The notes below the pieces were generated by a model. That model had not been told where the DNA came from. It saw nothing but the letters and a program-made list of their open reading frames with translations, and searched no databases. Positions 1-6,779 of a stretch of 12,102 bases of DNA are shown in pieces (position 1 is the stretch's first letter; every line of letters starts with the position of its first letter). This stretch comes from Patescibacteria group bacterium (GTDB lineage: Bacteria > Patescibacteriota > Patescibacteriia > WFTA01 > S139-112), in contig WFTA01000059.1 in NCBI GenBank assembly GCA_015485715.1, positions 1 to 12,102 of the forward strand, read 5' to 3'. Made by a program: the position numbers and the translations under genes.

Positions 1-200
1 TCAAAATTATCTTTTCCTATCAAGTAGTTAAAAGTATTAAGAGCAAGTTCAATTTGTTTCGTGTTAGTAAAAACTTTTTCCCAATTAACAAAATAAGACC
101 AAGGGGTATTACTTGGTTTTAAAGTGGAAATAAGATAATCAAAAACTTGATCATCAGTGTCACACTCTAAAATGTCTTTATAAAAAGATAAAAATTTCAT
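1..200 (-). CDS. DpnII-type restriction endonuclease (GATC), N-terminal part, cut by window edge
   Basis: Only the first 66 codons are present; the frame is open from the ATG at 200-198 to base 1. The N-terminus reads MKFLSFYKDILECD, and residues 33-66 contain PWSYFVNWEKVF, then QIELALNTFNYLIGKDNF. This closely resembles the N-terminal region of Streptococcus DpnII as I remember it (WTYYTDFPKVYKN, then IKVALNIMNSLIGSKN). That family cleaves unmethylated GATC, a type II activity. The catalytic residues lie outside the window, so activity cannot be judged. It is the last visible gene of a minus-strand operon and starts 7 bases after the stop of the DUF262 gene. A weak TAGG sits upstream of the ATG. 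The methyltransferase two genes upstream is the DpnA-type partner expected of such a system, which strengthens the call. Confidence 0.82.
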   Translation of the reverse strand, partial: MKFLSFYKDILECDTDDQVFDYLISTLKPSNTPWSYFVNWEKVFTNTKQIELALNTFNYLIGKDNF

Positions 201-207
201 AGATAGC

Positions 208-1947
208 CTATTTAAGTTGCCAAACCGACCATGCTTTTTCTGCCAGATCTTGACCTCTATCTTCAATATCTTTCTTGCTCCACTTATAATCAAGTACTTC
301 TAGTTTTTGAACTAATTCCTTAACAATATTAAGCCCAGATTGTTTATACATTTCTATTTTTGTTTTTATAATTTTATTAGATGCCTTTCTATTATATTCT
401 TTACCTAGTACAATTAAGTTGCCAATTTTATTGACGTAATCCTTAATATCATCCTTGGTTAATCCCCATTGTTCGTCTGGATTTTGAGGTAAAATATGCT
501 CAATAGTTACATGATCAAACCTTTGTTCATTATTACTATTATAATAATTTATTTTCTCAAAGATATATTTAATAAAACTTATCTGTTTAGGGCTATTCTT
601 ATAAACAATTTCTACAAAATTGTCTTTAAATTCGTTTTCTTTCGGAAAACGTGAAGATAATTCTTTTTTTAAATCTTTGATAGTTTTTAATACCTTCTTA
701 GAGTTGTTATTTCTGTTATGTTTTTCTATTTCAATGGCAAAGCGCGAATATATACCCTCCAACGGGGAAGGGGACTTTCCAACAACAGATGTAAAAACAA
801 AAGTAAAATGCTCTATCCATTCAAAAACAGAATAAATCTCTTTTTTAGACTTAATCTCATTAAAAACACTCTCATTTCTGATGACTCTTAACAAACTTAA
901 TAATAAACTATACGGTTGCTTTACATTTAAGGTTTTTAATCGATAAATTGACTTATATATATCAAGCAACCTATTATCCCAATCTGATTGATTAGGAAAC
1001 ACGACCTGACTATATAATTCTGAATTTTTTACTAAATCTTCTAAAAGAAAGGTATAATCCTGTCCAAAAAACTCTTTTTTAATTTCGCTAAAAAGCTTCT
1101 TCTCAGTAATTTTTTTATATTTAGAAAGCCAATAATGGCGGATAAATTGAGTTGGATCAACTTCTTCCTCGCCAGTAAGATTATCTATTATCTGTTGCCA
1201 CTTCTGTTCAAGAACTTCTCTTTTTAAAGAACTTGATTGGGTTATATTCTTAAACAATAGATTTTTAATAATATCCGAAGTAGAAAGCTGCAACCCTCTT
1301 GCATTCAATGTTTCAAAGAAAGTAAAAGCATCTTCTTCTGTAGACACTTCGATTAAAACTACTGATAATTTTTTAACCTTTTCTCTTAAATCTTGTAAGA
1401 ACTCTATTTTTTCTTTCGCACCTTTCTTCTCTTTGAGAATATTTTCTATTTTTTCTTGAAAGATCTTGTAATTATTAATAACCCTTTTCTCTTCCTGAGA
1501 ATTTGGTCTTAAATCAAAAATATCAACACCGTCTTTCTGTATTCCTTTCTCAAAAAATTCTCTTAACGAGTCGCCTGGAATAATTTTAAAGCTATCATTT
1601 CCATCGTCATCTCTTTCGCTAATATAAGAAATTTGTATGCCATCACTCTTTTGCTTATCCTTTAATTTTAAAAATTGATCTCTAATTACCGCAAACAAAA
1701 TAGTAATAGTTAAAAGTCTTTGTTGTCCATCTACTATATCCTTTACTTTTTCTTCCTCAAAAAATTCATTGTTTAATACGAAAGTACCCAAAAAATACAC
1801 CTCTTCATTCAATATATCTTCCCACATGTTAAGTAGTTGCTCTTCTTTCCAAGAATATTGACGCTGATATGAGGGAACGCGATACTTCACATCTTTTTTT
1901 GAAAGAATATCTGCTACAGTAGTTTTTTGAGATTTGAAATCTCTCAT
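208..1947 (-). CDS. DUF262/DUF1524 protein, GmrSD-type (type IV restriction-like) nuclease
   Basis: This is a 579-residue single-chain protein. Residues about 10-230 form a DUF262 (ParB/Srx-like, GmrS-type) domain: VPSYQRQYSW at 24-33, the hallmark DGQQR at 73-77, and FETLNARGLQLS at 211-222. In GmrSD and SspE relatives the DGQQR domain binds and hydrolyses NTPs. The C-terminal part carries a DUF1524 HNH-like nuclease signature: EHILPQN at 483-489 (H484), GNLIVLG at 509-515 (N510), and EYNRKASNK at 517-525 (N519). All expected motifs look intact. Known relatives cut modified phage DNA or act as accessory nucleases in defence islands. Here the gene sits between a DpnA-like methyltransferase (stop 5 bases upstream) and a DpnII-type endonuclease (start 7 bases downstream), so co-transcription is likely. 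No clear Shine-Dalgarno precedes the ATG. The modification it recognises cannot be inferred from sequence. Confidence 0.88.
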   Translation of the reverse strand: MRDFKSQKTTVADILSKKDVKYRVPSYQRQYSWKEEQLLNMWEDILNEEVYFLGTFVLNNEFFEEEKVKDIVDGQQRLLTITILFAVIRDQFLKLKDKQKSDGIQISYISERDDDGNDSFKIIPGDSLREFFEKGIQKDGVDIFDLRPNSQEEKRVINNYKIFQEKIENILKEKKGAKEKIEFLQDLREKVKKLSVVLIEVSTEEDAFTFFETLNARGLQLSTSDIIKNLLFKNITQSSSLKREVLEQKWQQIIDNLTGEEEVDPTQFIRHYWLSKYKKITEKKLFSEIKKEFFGQDYTFLLEDLVKNSELYSQVVFPNQSDWDNRLLDIYKSIYRLKTLNVKQPYSLLLSLLRVIRNESVFNEIKSKKEIYSVFEWIEHFTFVFTSVVGKSPSPLEGIYSRFAIEIEKHNRNNNSKKVLKTIKDLKKELSSRFPKENEFKDNFVEIVYKNSPKQISFIKYIFEKINYYNSNNEQRFDHVTIEHILPQNPDEQWGLTKDDIKDYVNKIGNLIVLGKEYNRKASNKIIKTKIEMYKQSGLNIVKELVQKLEVLDYKWSKKDIEDRGQDLAEKAWSVWQLK

Positions 1948-1952
1948 AATAA

Positions 1953-2807
1953 TTAATCTTTAAATTTATTTTTAACATTTTTTTCTAAATCTTCAAATCT
2001 TTTAACAGATAAATCAAGGTATTTTTTTTCTGTATCTATACCAATAAACTTCCTACCATATAAATAAGCAATTATTCCTGTGGTTGAACTACCTGTAAAT
2101 GGATCTAATATAAGATCTCCCTTTTTTGTACTAGATAAAACCACCCTCTTTAAAAGTTCTTCCGGTTTTTGAGTTGGATGTTTACCAAATTTTTTTTCAA
2201 TCTTTTGAGGTGTGTTTATAGCCCAGACACTTCTCATTTGTTTTCCTTTTTCATGCAATACCTCATATCTATACTTCTTACCACAATGTTTACACTTTAT
2301 CTCTTTAGTGTAATTGTTTTCCCAATTAACCATTGCTTTGTAATTAAAGGTATGTTTTGCGTTCTTATCCTTGCGGGCCCAAATTAAAGTCTCGTGGCTT
2401 GCAGTGAAAAAACGACAGCTTAAATTTGGAGAGGCGTTTGGTTTAAACCAAGTAATATCATTTAAGATATGATATCCGGCAAGTTGTAAAGCAAAACCAC
2501 ATTGATAAATAGAATGATAAGTGCCACTAATCCAAATTGTTCCATTTGGTTTTAAGATCCTTCTAACCGCTTTTATCCATTCAAGATGAAATTCAAAATT
2601 CTTTTTTAGACCATTACTCAAATCCCAATCACCTTTTTTAACACTAACCATTTTTCCGTTTTGACAAGTAAAAGTACCACTGGAGAGAAAATATGGAGGA
2701 TCTGCAAATATCATATCAGCAGAATTATCAGGAAGTTCAGAAATAACATCTATACAATTTGCATGATAGAGTGTAAACCTTGTTTTTTTATAATATGGTT
2801 TATGCAT
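1953..2807 (-). CDS. DpnA-like (M2.DpnII) beta-class adenine-N6 DNA methyltransferase
   Basis: This 284-residue protein transfers methyl from S-adenosylmethionine to adenine, probably in GATC. Motif IV (ADPPYFLS, 35-42) comes before motif I (LDPFTGSSTTG, 234-244), the order that defines the beta class. Other landmarks resemble DpnA as I know it: KGDWD at 58-62, KPNGTIWISG at 86-95, NLSCRFFT at 128-135, and GKHPTQKPEELL at 208-219. DpnA can methylate single-stranded as well as duplex GATC DNA. An extra stretch around 165-185 includes CKHC (172-175), which I do not recall in DpnA; a single CxxC is not enough for a zinc site by itself. It is the first gene of the minus-strand operon. The ATG at 2807 lies about 15 bases after a predicted transcription start and has no Shine-Dalgarno. 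No alpha-class DpnM partner is visible. Confidence 0.92.
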   Translation of the reverse strand: MHKPYYKKTRFTLYHANCIDVISELPDNSADMIFADPPYFLSSGTFTCQNGKMVSVKKGDWDLSNGLKKNFEFHLEWIKAVRRILKPNGTIWISGTYHSIYQCGFALQLAGYHILNDITWFKPNASPNLSCRFFTASHETLIWARKDKNAKHTFNYKAMVNWENNYTKEIKCKHCGKKYRYEVLHEKGKQMRSVWAINTPQKIEKKFGKHPTQKPEELLKRVVLSSTKKGDLILDPFTGSSTTGIIAYLYGRKFIGIDTEKKYLDLSVKRFEDLEKNVKNKFKD

Positions 2808-2829
2808 ATAAAATTAATTAGCTATTACA

Positions 2830-2858
2830 ATATTAGCATACTCAGCCTCAATAATCAA
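2830..2858 (-). promoter_or_regulatory. Predicted sigma70-type promoter of the methyltransferase/DUF262/DpnII operon
   Basis: On the minus strand, TTGATT (2853-2858) is separated by 17 bases from TAATAT (2830-2835), with TGC immediately upstream of the -10, as in an extended -10. The transcript should begin near 2823, leaving a leader of about 15 bases before the methyltransferase ATG. A short imperfect palindrome, GCTA-N9-TAGC (2821-2837), spans the -10 and start site and might bind a regulator, but four-base arms can arise by chance. No controller (C) gene is visible. Confidence 0.55.
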
Positions 2859-2874
2859 TTCTATATTTATTTTA

Positions 2875-5718
2875 TTACCTGTTTCTAATTCTATCAAATA
2901 TATCCTGCAGATCGGGAAGCGGGGGCAGAGGTATGCCGGGAGGAAGATTTATATTAGGAAGTGTGGGTGGTGTTATATTGTCAAGAATATCATCTATTTC
3001 ATTGTCTATTTTATCATCTACTTTGATATTCCCAAAGCTTATACCTTTCAACTTTTGTCCTGAATGCACATCTATCTTATAAAATGAAGATTTGGGATTG
3101 ATAGGAATCCATCCCTGCTTCAGCACTTCCCTGACTATATATGGTCCGGGGACAAGATTTTTAAATTTGTATTTTCCCTTGCTGTTTGTAACAGCAGTCT
3201 TTATCTCCCCAGTTCTTAAATTTACCAGTTCTATTTGCCAGCCAGATAGATACTTCTCTCCTCTATTCCTCTTTCCATTTTCATTTTCATCTTCATATTT
3301 TCTTCCCTGAATAGACGCAAGTTTGTAATTCCCAAAATCAATCCCTGCTATCTCCTCTCCACTTTCTGTAATGCTTATAATATACTCAAAATTATTCAAC
3401 TGGCCCGGCTGTGACTGATACCATTTTGACTTTTTCTTTTCATATATTCTGTATGTGCCTTTAAACAAGTCTTGAAACTCATACTCTCCATTGGAATCTG
3501 TATAGATATAAGTTTTATTGCCCTGATTGTCCTCTATATAAATCTTCCAATTGGAAAGTGTGGGCTCTCCTGCATCTTTTATACCGTTTCCATTTAAATC
3601 GTGATATTTAACTCCTCTAATCCTACCCAACTTAAAGTTTCCAAATTCAACTCCTGAAACACTTCCTCCACTTGGAATGAAAATACTATAAACAGTAGTT
3701 GTAGATGTTTGCATCCATCCGGATTGCTGAACCTCATATACATCATAATTTCCGGGAGGAAGATCAAAAAATACAAAATTCCCGTTTTCATCCGTAGTTG
3801 TTGCATACTGCATATTTCCCTTTTCAGCTATAATAGTCCAGCCAGAGAGGCCTTCTTCGCTGTTTTGCGGATTATTAATATCTATATCCCTCTCTCCATC
3901 TCCATCTCTGTCATGATACTTTAGGCCAGATATAGATACAGGTCTGTAATTACCAAATTCAACATAAGCTGTCCCTCCCTGCTTTGAAGAAAATACAATT
4001 GCCTGAGATGTGGTAGGAGTTGAAGGTTTCCATCCCTGCTGCATCTCCTCTGATACATAAAAAGTTCCTTTTTGAAAAATCTGAAATTCAAATCTGCCGT
4101 CAGAACCGGTTGTGGTAGTAGCCAAAATTCCCATACTGCTGTCCAAAAGATCTATAGTCCAGCCTGACAAGGGATTGTCTATGTTCTGATCATACTTCCC
4201 ATCTCCATCCACATCTTCATATTTTATACCTTCTATCAAATTACACCCCGTCCATGGTGAAAACACAACTTTATTGGACACTGCATCGCCTGATCCCGGA
4301 CCTGCCCCAGACGGCCCGTCACACGATCCCCAATAATTCCTTCTCGCATTCACTGTTTTACTACCAAGATTATTAATCCCAAAATCACTATTTCCTATTA
4401 TATTATTCTTGTTTATTCTTACCTTAGACCATATACCCGGTTGCACTTCAATCCCTGTTGCAAAATTTCTGATAGTAAATTTTCTCACAGCCACATTACT
4501 TGAAGCTATTTTGATGCCTATACCTGTGCCGTCTCCTTCAAGTATTGGATTGGATGCAGCAGTAAGAGTCAATGGCCTATCTATATTCAAATTCTCATTA
4601 TATATACCATCTCCTACAGATACTACAGCTGAGGGGTTGGAGCTGTTTATTGCGTCCTGAATCTTAGCAAAATATCCCTCTGTTGACACAAACCCTGCCA
4701 CATCATTTGATTGAGAATAAGGTGCAAGATCTGATGTATCCACACTTGCCAATGTGCCAATATTAAGCACATACACTGAAGTGTTTCCTAAATCAACATT
4801 ACTCTCAGATACCTCTGAACTGCCGGCATACACAGCCACTGCTCCTGTTATATCCTGATATTTGTTGTTCTGGATCAAAACACCGCTTGAAGGAAGAGGT
4901 ACAGGCGGCATAGTGCCCGGTAAATACCCATTTTCAGCCACAGATATACCACTTCCGTATTGAGGAGTTGATTGATCTAATCCATCATAGATATTATGAA
5001 AGTAGTTGTTTTCTATATGGGCTCCATCTCCCGGGTTTATGCCCACTATCTCATGAAGGGAAATGCCAAGGCCGCCTGATACAGCCGGTATTGTGCCATC
5101 TGGAAGATTGCCGCCTGGAAGCGGTTTGCCTCCAATATCAAAAATCTCATTGTCTGTAATCTTAAGCCCTGTAATACTTCCATATGAAGGTATATTTGTT
5201 TTTGCATCAGCAAGGATTCCATATGCATATACGCTATCATTTGCAGTATTTTCCTCCTTCATTCCAAAAATAAAATTATATTTTATAGATATATTTGATA
5301 CACTATTTCCTTCTGCTGCTATGTATATGCCGTAATTAGTACTATCATCTCCTTTTATACTACAGCCGTTTATCTCCACATTGCTTGATTTAATGACAAA
5401 TCCTCCGTATCGCCCTGAAAAATCAAATAATGTCTCACTTGCTGAAGCAGGGATCCTGCCTGATGTATCTACATCCTTTTGCGCGCAATATATACTTACT
5501 TCTTTGTCTATTACAACCTGTGATGTGGGAGTATAAACTCCTGCTGATACATTAATCACATCACCATCTGATGCATTCAAAAGTGCATCCTCAATACTGC
5601 AATACGGCTCACCTGTCCCGCCGCAGGAAACACTATTGTCTACATCAAGCTGCGCTGAGCGGACAATATTTGGTGTTAATATTAAAGATGTAAATACAAT
5701 GAATAAATATATAAACAT
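2875..5718 (-). CDS. Secreted surface protein: parallel beta-helix plus four SdrD-type B repeats
   Basis: The protein has 947 residues. A hydrophobic signal peptide covers about 1-22 (MFIYLFIVFTSLIL, then VRSAQ). Residues about 23-490 look like a right-handed beta-helix in two halves: the first opens with CSIEDALLNASDGDVINVSAG and the second with AKIQDAINSSNPSAVVSVGDG. NYWGSCDGPSG then closes the helix as in NosD-like proteins. Four SdrD-like B domains follow (about 495-898), then a proline-rich tail ending IFDRIRNR. No LPXTG motif or C-terminal membrane helix is visible. The start is uncertain. AAGGGAG, eight bases before 5718, supports this ATG. An in-frame ATG at 5736 would add MKGAGK, the lysines a signal peptide usually has, and a TTG at 5760 is also in frame. 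A role in adhesion or the cell coat is inferred from architecture only; ligand and substrate are unknown. Confidence 0.88.
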   Translation of the reverse strand: MFIYLFIVFTSLILTPNIVRSAQLDVDNSVSCGGTGEPYCSIEDALLNASDGDVINVSAGVYTPTSQVVIDKEVSIYCAQKDVDTSGRIPASASETLFDFSGRYGGFVIKSSNVEINGCSIKGDDSTNYGIYIAAEGNSVSNISIKYNFIFGMKEENTANDSVYAYGILADAKTNIPSYGSITGLKITDNEIFDIGGKPLPGGNLPDGTIPAVSGGLGISLHEIVGINPGDGAHIENNYFHNIYDGLDQSTPQYGSGISVAENGYLPGTMPPVPLPSSGVLIQNNKYQDITGAVAVYAGSSEVSESNVDLGNTSVYVLNIGTLASVDTSDLAPYSQSNDVAGFVSTEGYFAKIQDAINSSNPSAVVSVGDGIYNENLNIDRPLTLTAASNPILEGDGTGIGIKIASSNVAVRKFTIRNFATGIEVQPGIWSKVRINKNNIIGNSDFGINNLGSKTVNARRNYWGSCDGPSGAGPGSGDAVSNKVVFSPWTGCNLIEGIKYEDVDGDGKYDQNIDNPLSGWTIDLLDSSMGILATTTTGSDGRFEFQIFQKGTFYVSEEMQQGWKPSTPTTSQAIVFSSKQGGTAYVEFGNYRPVSISGLKYHDRDGDGERDIDINNPQNSEEGLSGWTIIAEKGNMQYATTTDENGNFVFFDLPPGNYDVYEVQQSGWMQTSTTTVYSIFIPSGGSVSGVEFGNFKLGRIRGVKYHDLNGNGIKDAGEPTLSNWKIYIEDNQGNKTYIYTDSNGEYEFQDLFKGTYRIYEKKKSKWYQSQPGQLNNFEYIISITESGEEIAGIDFGNYKLASIQGRKYEDENENGKRNRGEKYLSGWQIELVNLRTGEIKTAVTNSKGKYKFKNLVPGPYIVREVLKQGWIPINPKSSFYKIDVHSGQKLKGISFGNIKVDDKIDNEIDDILDNITPPTLPNINLPPGIPLPPLPDLQDIFDRIRNR
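3026..4238 (-). repeat. Four tandem SdrD/Cna-type B repeats within the surface protein gene
   Basis: Four protein-level repeats of about 100 residues each are encoded at roughly 3942-4238, 3630-3941, 3319-3629 and 3026-3318, in order of translation. Each begins G(I/L/V/R)KY(E/H)D, has a central (L)S(G/N)W, a TT-D-G/N-F core, a GxY/F-V/I-E strand and an FGN closing motif. The N-terminal loop, which in SdrD B domains binds calcium, reads DVDGDGKYD, DRDGDGERD, DLNGNGIKD and DENENGKRN, so acidic ligands decline toward the C-terminus. The DNA is well diverged between copies, so these are old duplications rather than a fresh tandem array. Confidence 0.85.
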
Positions 5719-5749
5719 TTTCCCCGCTCCCTTCATATATTTTTTATAA

Positions 5750-5778
5750 ATTATAAACAATGAAAATTTATTGAAAAT
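5750..5778 (-). promoter_or_regulatory. Possible promoter of the surface-protein gene
   Basis: On the minus strand a perfect TATAAT lies at 5750-5755. About 16 bases further upstream is TTTTCA, a weak -35 match. Transcription would begin near 5743, only about 7 bases before the ATG at 5736 but about 25 before the ATG at 5718, where an AAGGGAG would fall inside the leader. This geometry favours 5718 as the start. The surrounding DNA is so AT-rich that a chance TATAAT is easy to find. Confidence 0.35.
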
Positions 5779-5808
5779 TGAAAATTAGATAATTGAAAAT
5801 TAAAATTC
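5761..5808. repeat. Degenerate TTGAAAATT intergenic repeat tract
   Basis: The gap between the glycosyltransferase stop and the surface-protein start contains about four spaced copies of (T)TGAAAATT on the plus strand, with small insertions between them. It codes for nothing. A related but more diverged pattern (ATTGGAAATT, GGGATTTGGAG) occurs in the gap at 9735-9780. Function is unknown; low-complexity drift is possible. The rest of this gap (5809-5879) shows no hairpin or other signal I can support. Confidence 0.45.
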
Positions 5809-5879
5809 TTAAATCCCACAATCAGCCAAGAGAAAACAGAGATCAATCTATAGTTTTAAAAACATCAAAATCCAATAAA

Positions 5880-6779
5880 TTACAAATCTTTTTTCTTAAA
5901 TTTTTTTCTGATGGGATCGCCGATTTTGGCTAAAACAGCTTCTATAACTGCCAATACAATACTAAATATACTAAATACAACAATCACAAAAGTATGCAAA
6001 AAACCCTTGTGTTTTTTAAAAAATCTTATCATGCCCTGATTAAAATCAAGCTGTTTTTGTATTATTTTGACTTTGGAAAAACTTGCGCCTTTGTGATGGA
6101 CAATCTGAGCATCTGCAAAATAATATACCTTAAACCCCGCCTTTTTAACCCTAAAACAAAGATCAACCTCTTCAAATATTCTTTTATATCCCTCATCAAA
6201 AGAAGAAACTTTGTCCAAAATATTCTTCCTTATCATAAGAGCAGCCCCCATCACCTGATCAACTTCCTGAGTTTTGCTGTAGTCAAAGTCAAGTTGAAAA
6301 TACTTTTTTAAAACAGGGAAACGAGGGACAAAATTATGAAGCTTAAGCAAAACCAAAATCTGAGACGAAAGTGATGGAAAATTCCTCACTGACCTCTGAA
6401 TACTACCGTCAGGATTTAAAAGTTTGGGACCAATAATTGCTGCCTGAGGGTTTTTATCCATAAAATCTATCATCCTCTGCAGAGAATCATCTATTAACTC
6501 TGTATCAGGGTTTAAAAATAAAATATACTCCCCTCTTGCATACTCAAGTCCTGCGTTGTTTCCGCCTGCAAAACCTAAATTTCTATCAGACAAAACAACT
6601 TTAAAATTTATCTTACCTTCATATACCTCTAAAAGCTCTCTTGTTCCATCTTGAGAATTGTTGTCCACCACAATAACCTCCCAATCATCTTTTGGCTGAT
6701 GATCTTCTATAGACATCAGACACTTTCTAAGCAGATCTCTGCAGTTCCACGAAACTATAATGATGGAAAGTTTTTTCAT
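5880..6779 (-). CDS. GT2-family glycosyltransferase with C-terminal membrane anchor
   Basis: This 299-residue protein has a GT-A fold of the rhamnosyltransferase-like (WbbL-type) GT2 group. It should transfer a sugar from a nucleotide donor onto a cell-surface glycan precursor at the cytoplasmic membrane face. Visible motifs are SIIIVSWN (5-12), VVDNNS (37-42), the DXD-equivalent NPDTE (90-94), the acidic EEVDLCFR (203-210) and VHHKGASFSK (227-236). A hydrophobic helix at about 263-285 is followed by a strongly basic tail (RKKFKKK), typical of membrane attachment with the C-terminus inside. Its ATG overlaps the TGA of the DUF218 gene (ATGA, 6776-6779), indicating translational coupling. Donor and acceptor cannot be predicted. 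The gap to the next minus-strand gene suggests a separate transcript for the surface protein. Confidence 0.92.
   Translation of the reverse strand: MKKLSIIIVSWNCRDLLRKCLMSIEDHQPKDDWEVIVVDNNSQDGTRELLEVYEGKINFKVVLSDRNLGFAGGNNAGLEYARGEYILFLNPDTELIDDSLQRMIDFMDKNPQAAIIGPKLLNPDGSIQRSVRNFPSLSSQILVLLKLHNFVPRFPVLKKYFQLDFDYSKTQEVDQVMGAALMIRKNILDKVSSFDEGYKRIFEEVDLCFRVKKAGFKVYYFADAQIVHHKGASFSKVKIIQKQLDFNQGMIRFFKKHKGFLHTFVIVVFSIFSIVLAVIEAVLAKIGDPIRKKFKKKDL

Noticed and set aside
2283..2295. Zinc finger in the methyltransferase (CKHC)
   Set aside because: Only one CxxC pair is present in the segment and no second pair or histidines are spaced as in a zinc ribbon, so it is noted only as an insert.
2878..3025. 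Sortase-type anchor at the surface protein C-terminus
   Set aside because: The proline-rich tail has LPPLPD-like strings but no LPXT(G) motif, and lacks the hydrophobic helix a sortase signal needs.
4409..5335. Several open frames opposite or inside the surface-protein gene (for example 4409-4660, 4968-5159, 5063-5335)
   Set aside because: They lie wholly within a well-supported gene, show no family motif, and are explained by the repetitive composition of the beta-helix coding sequence.
5761..5808. CRISPR-like array in the TTGAAAATT tract
   Set aside because: The words are about 9 bases with irregular spacing and no unique spacers of 25-40 bases, and no cas gene is present.
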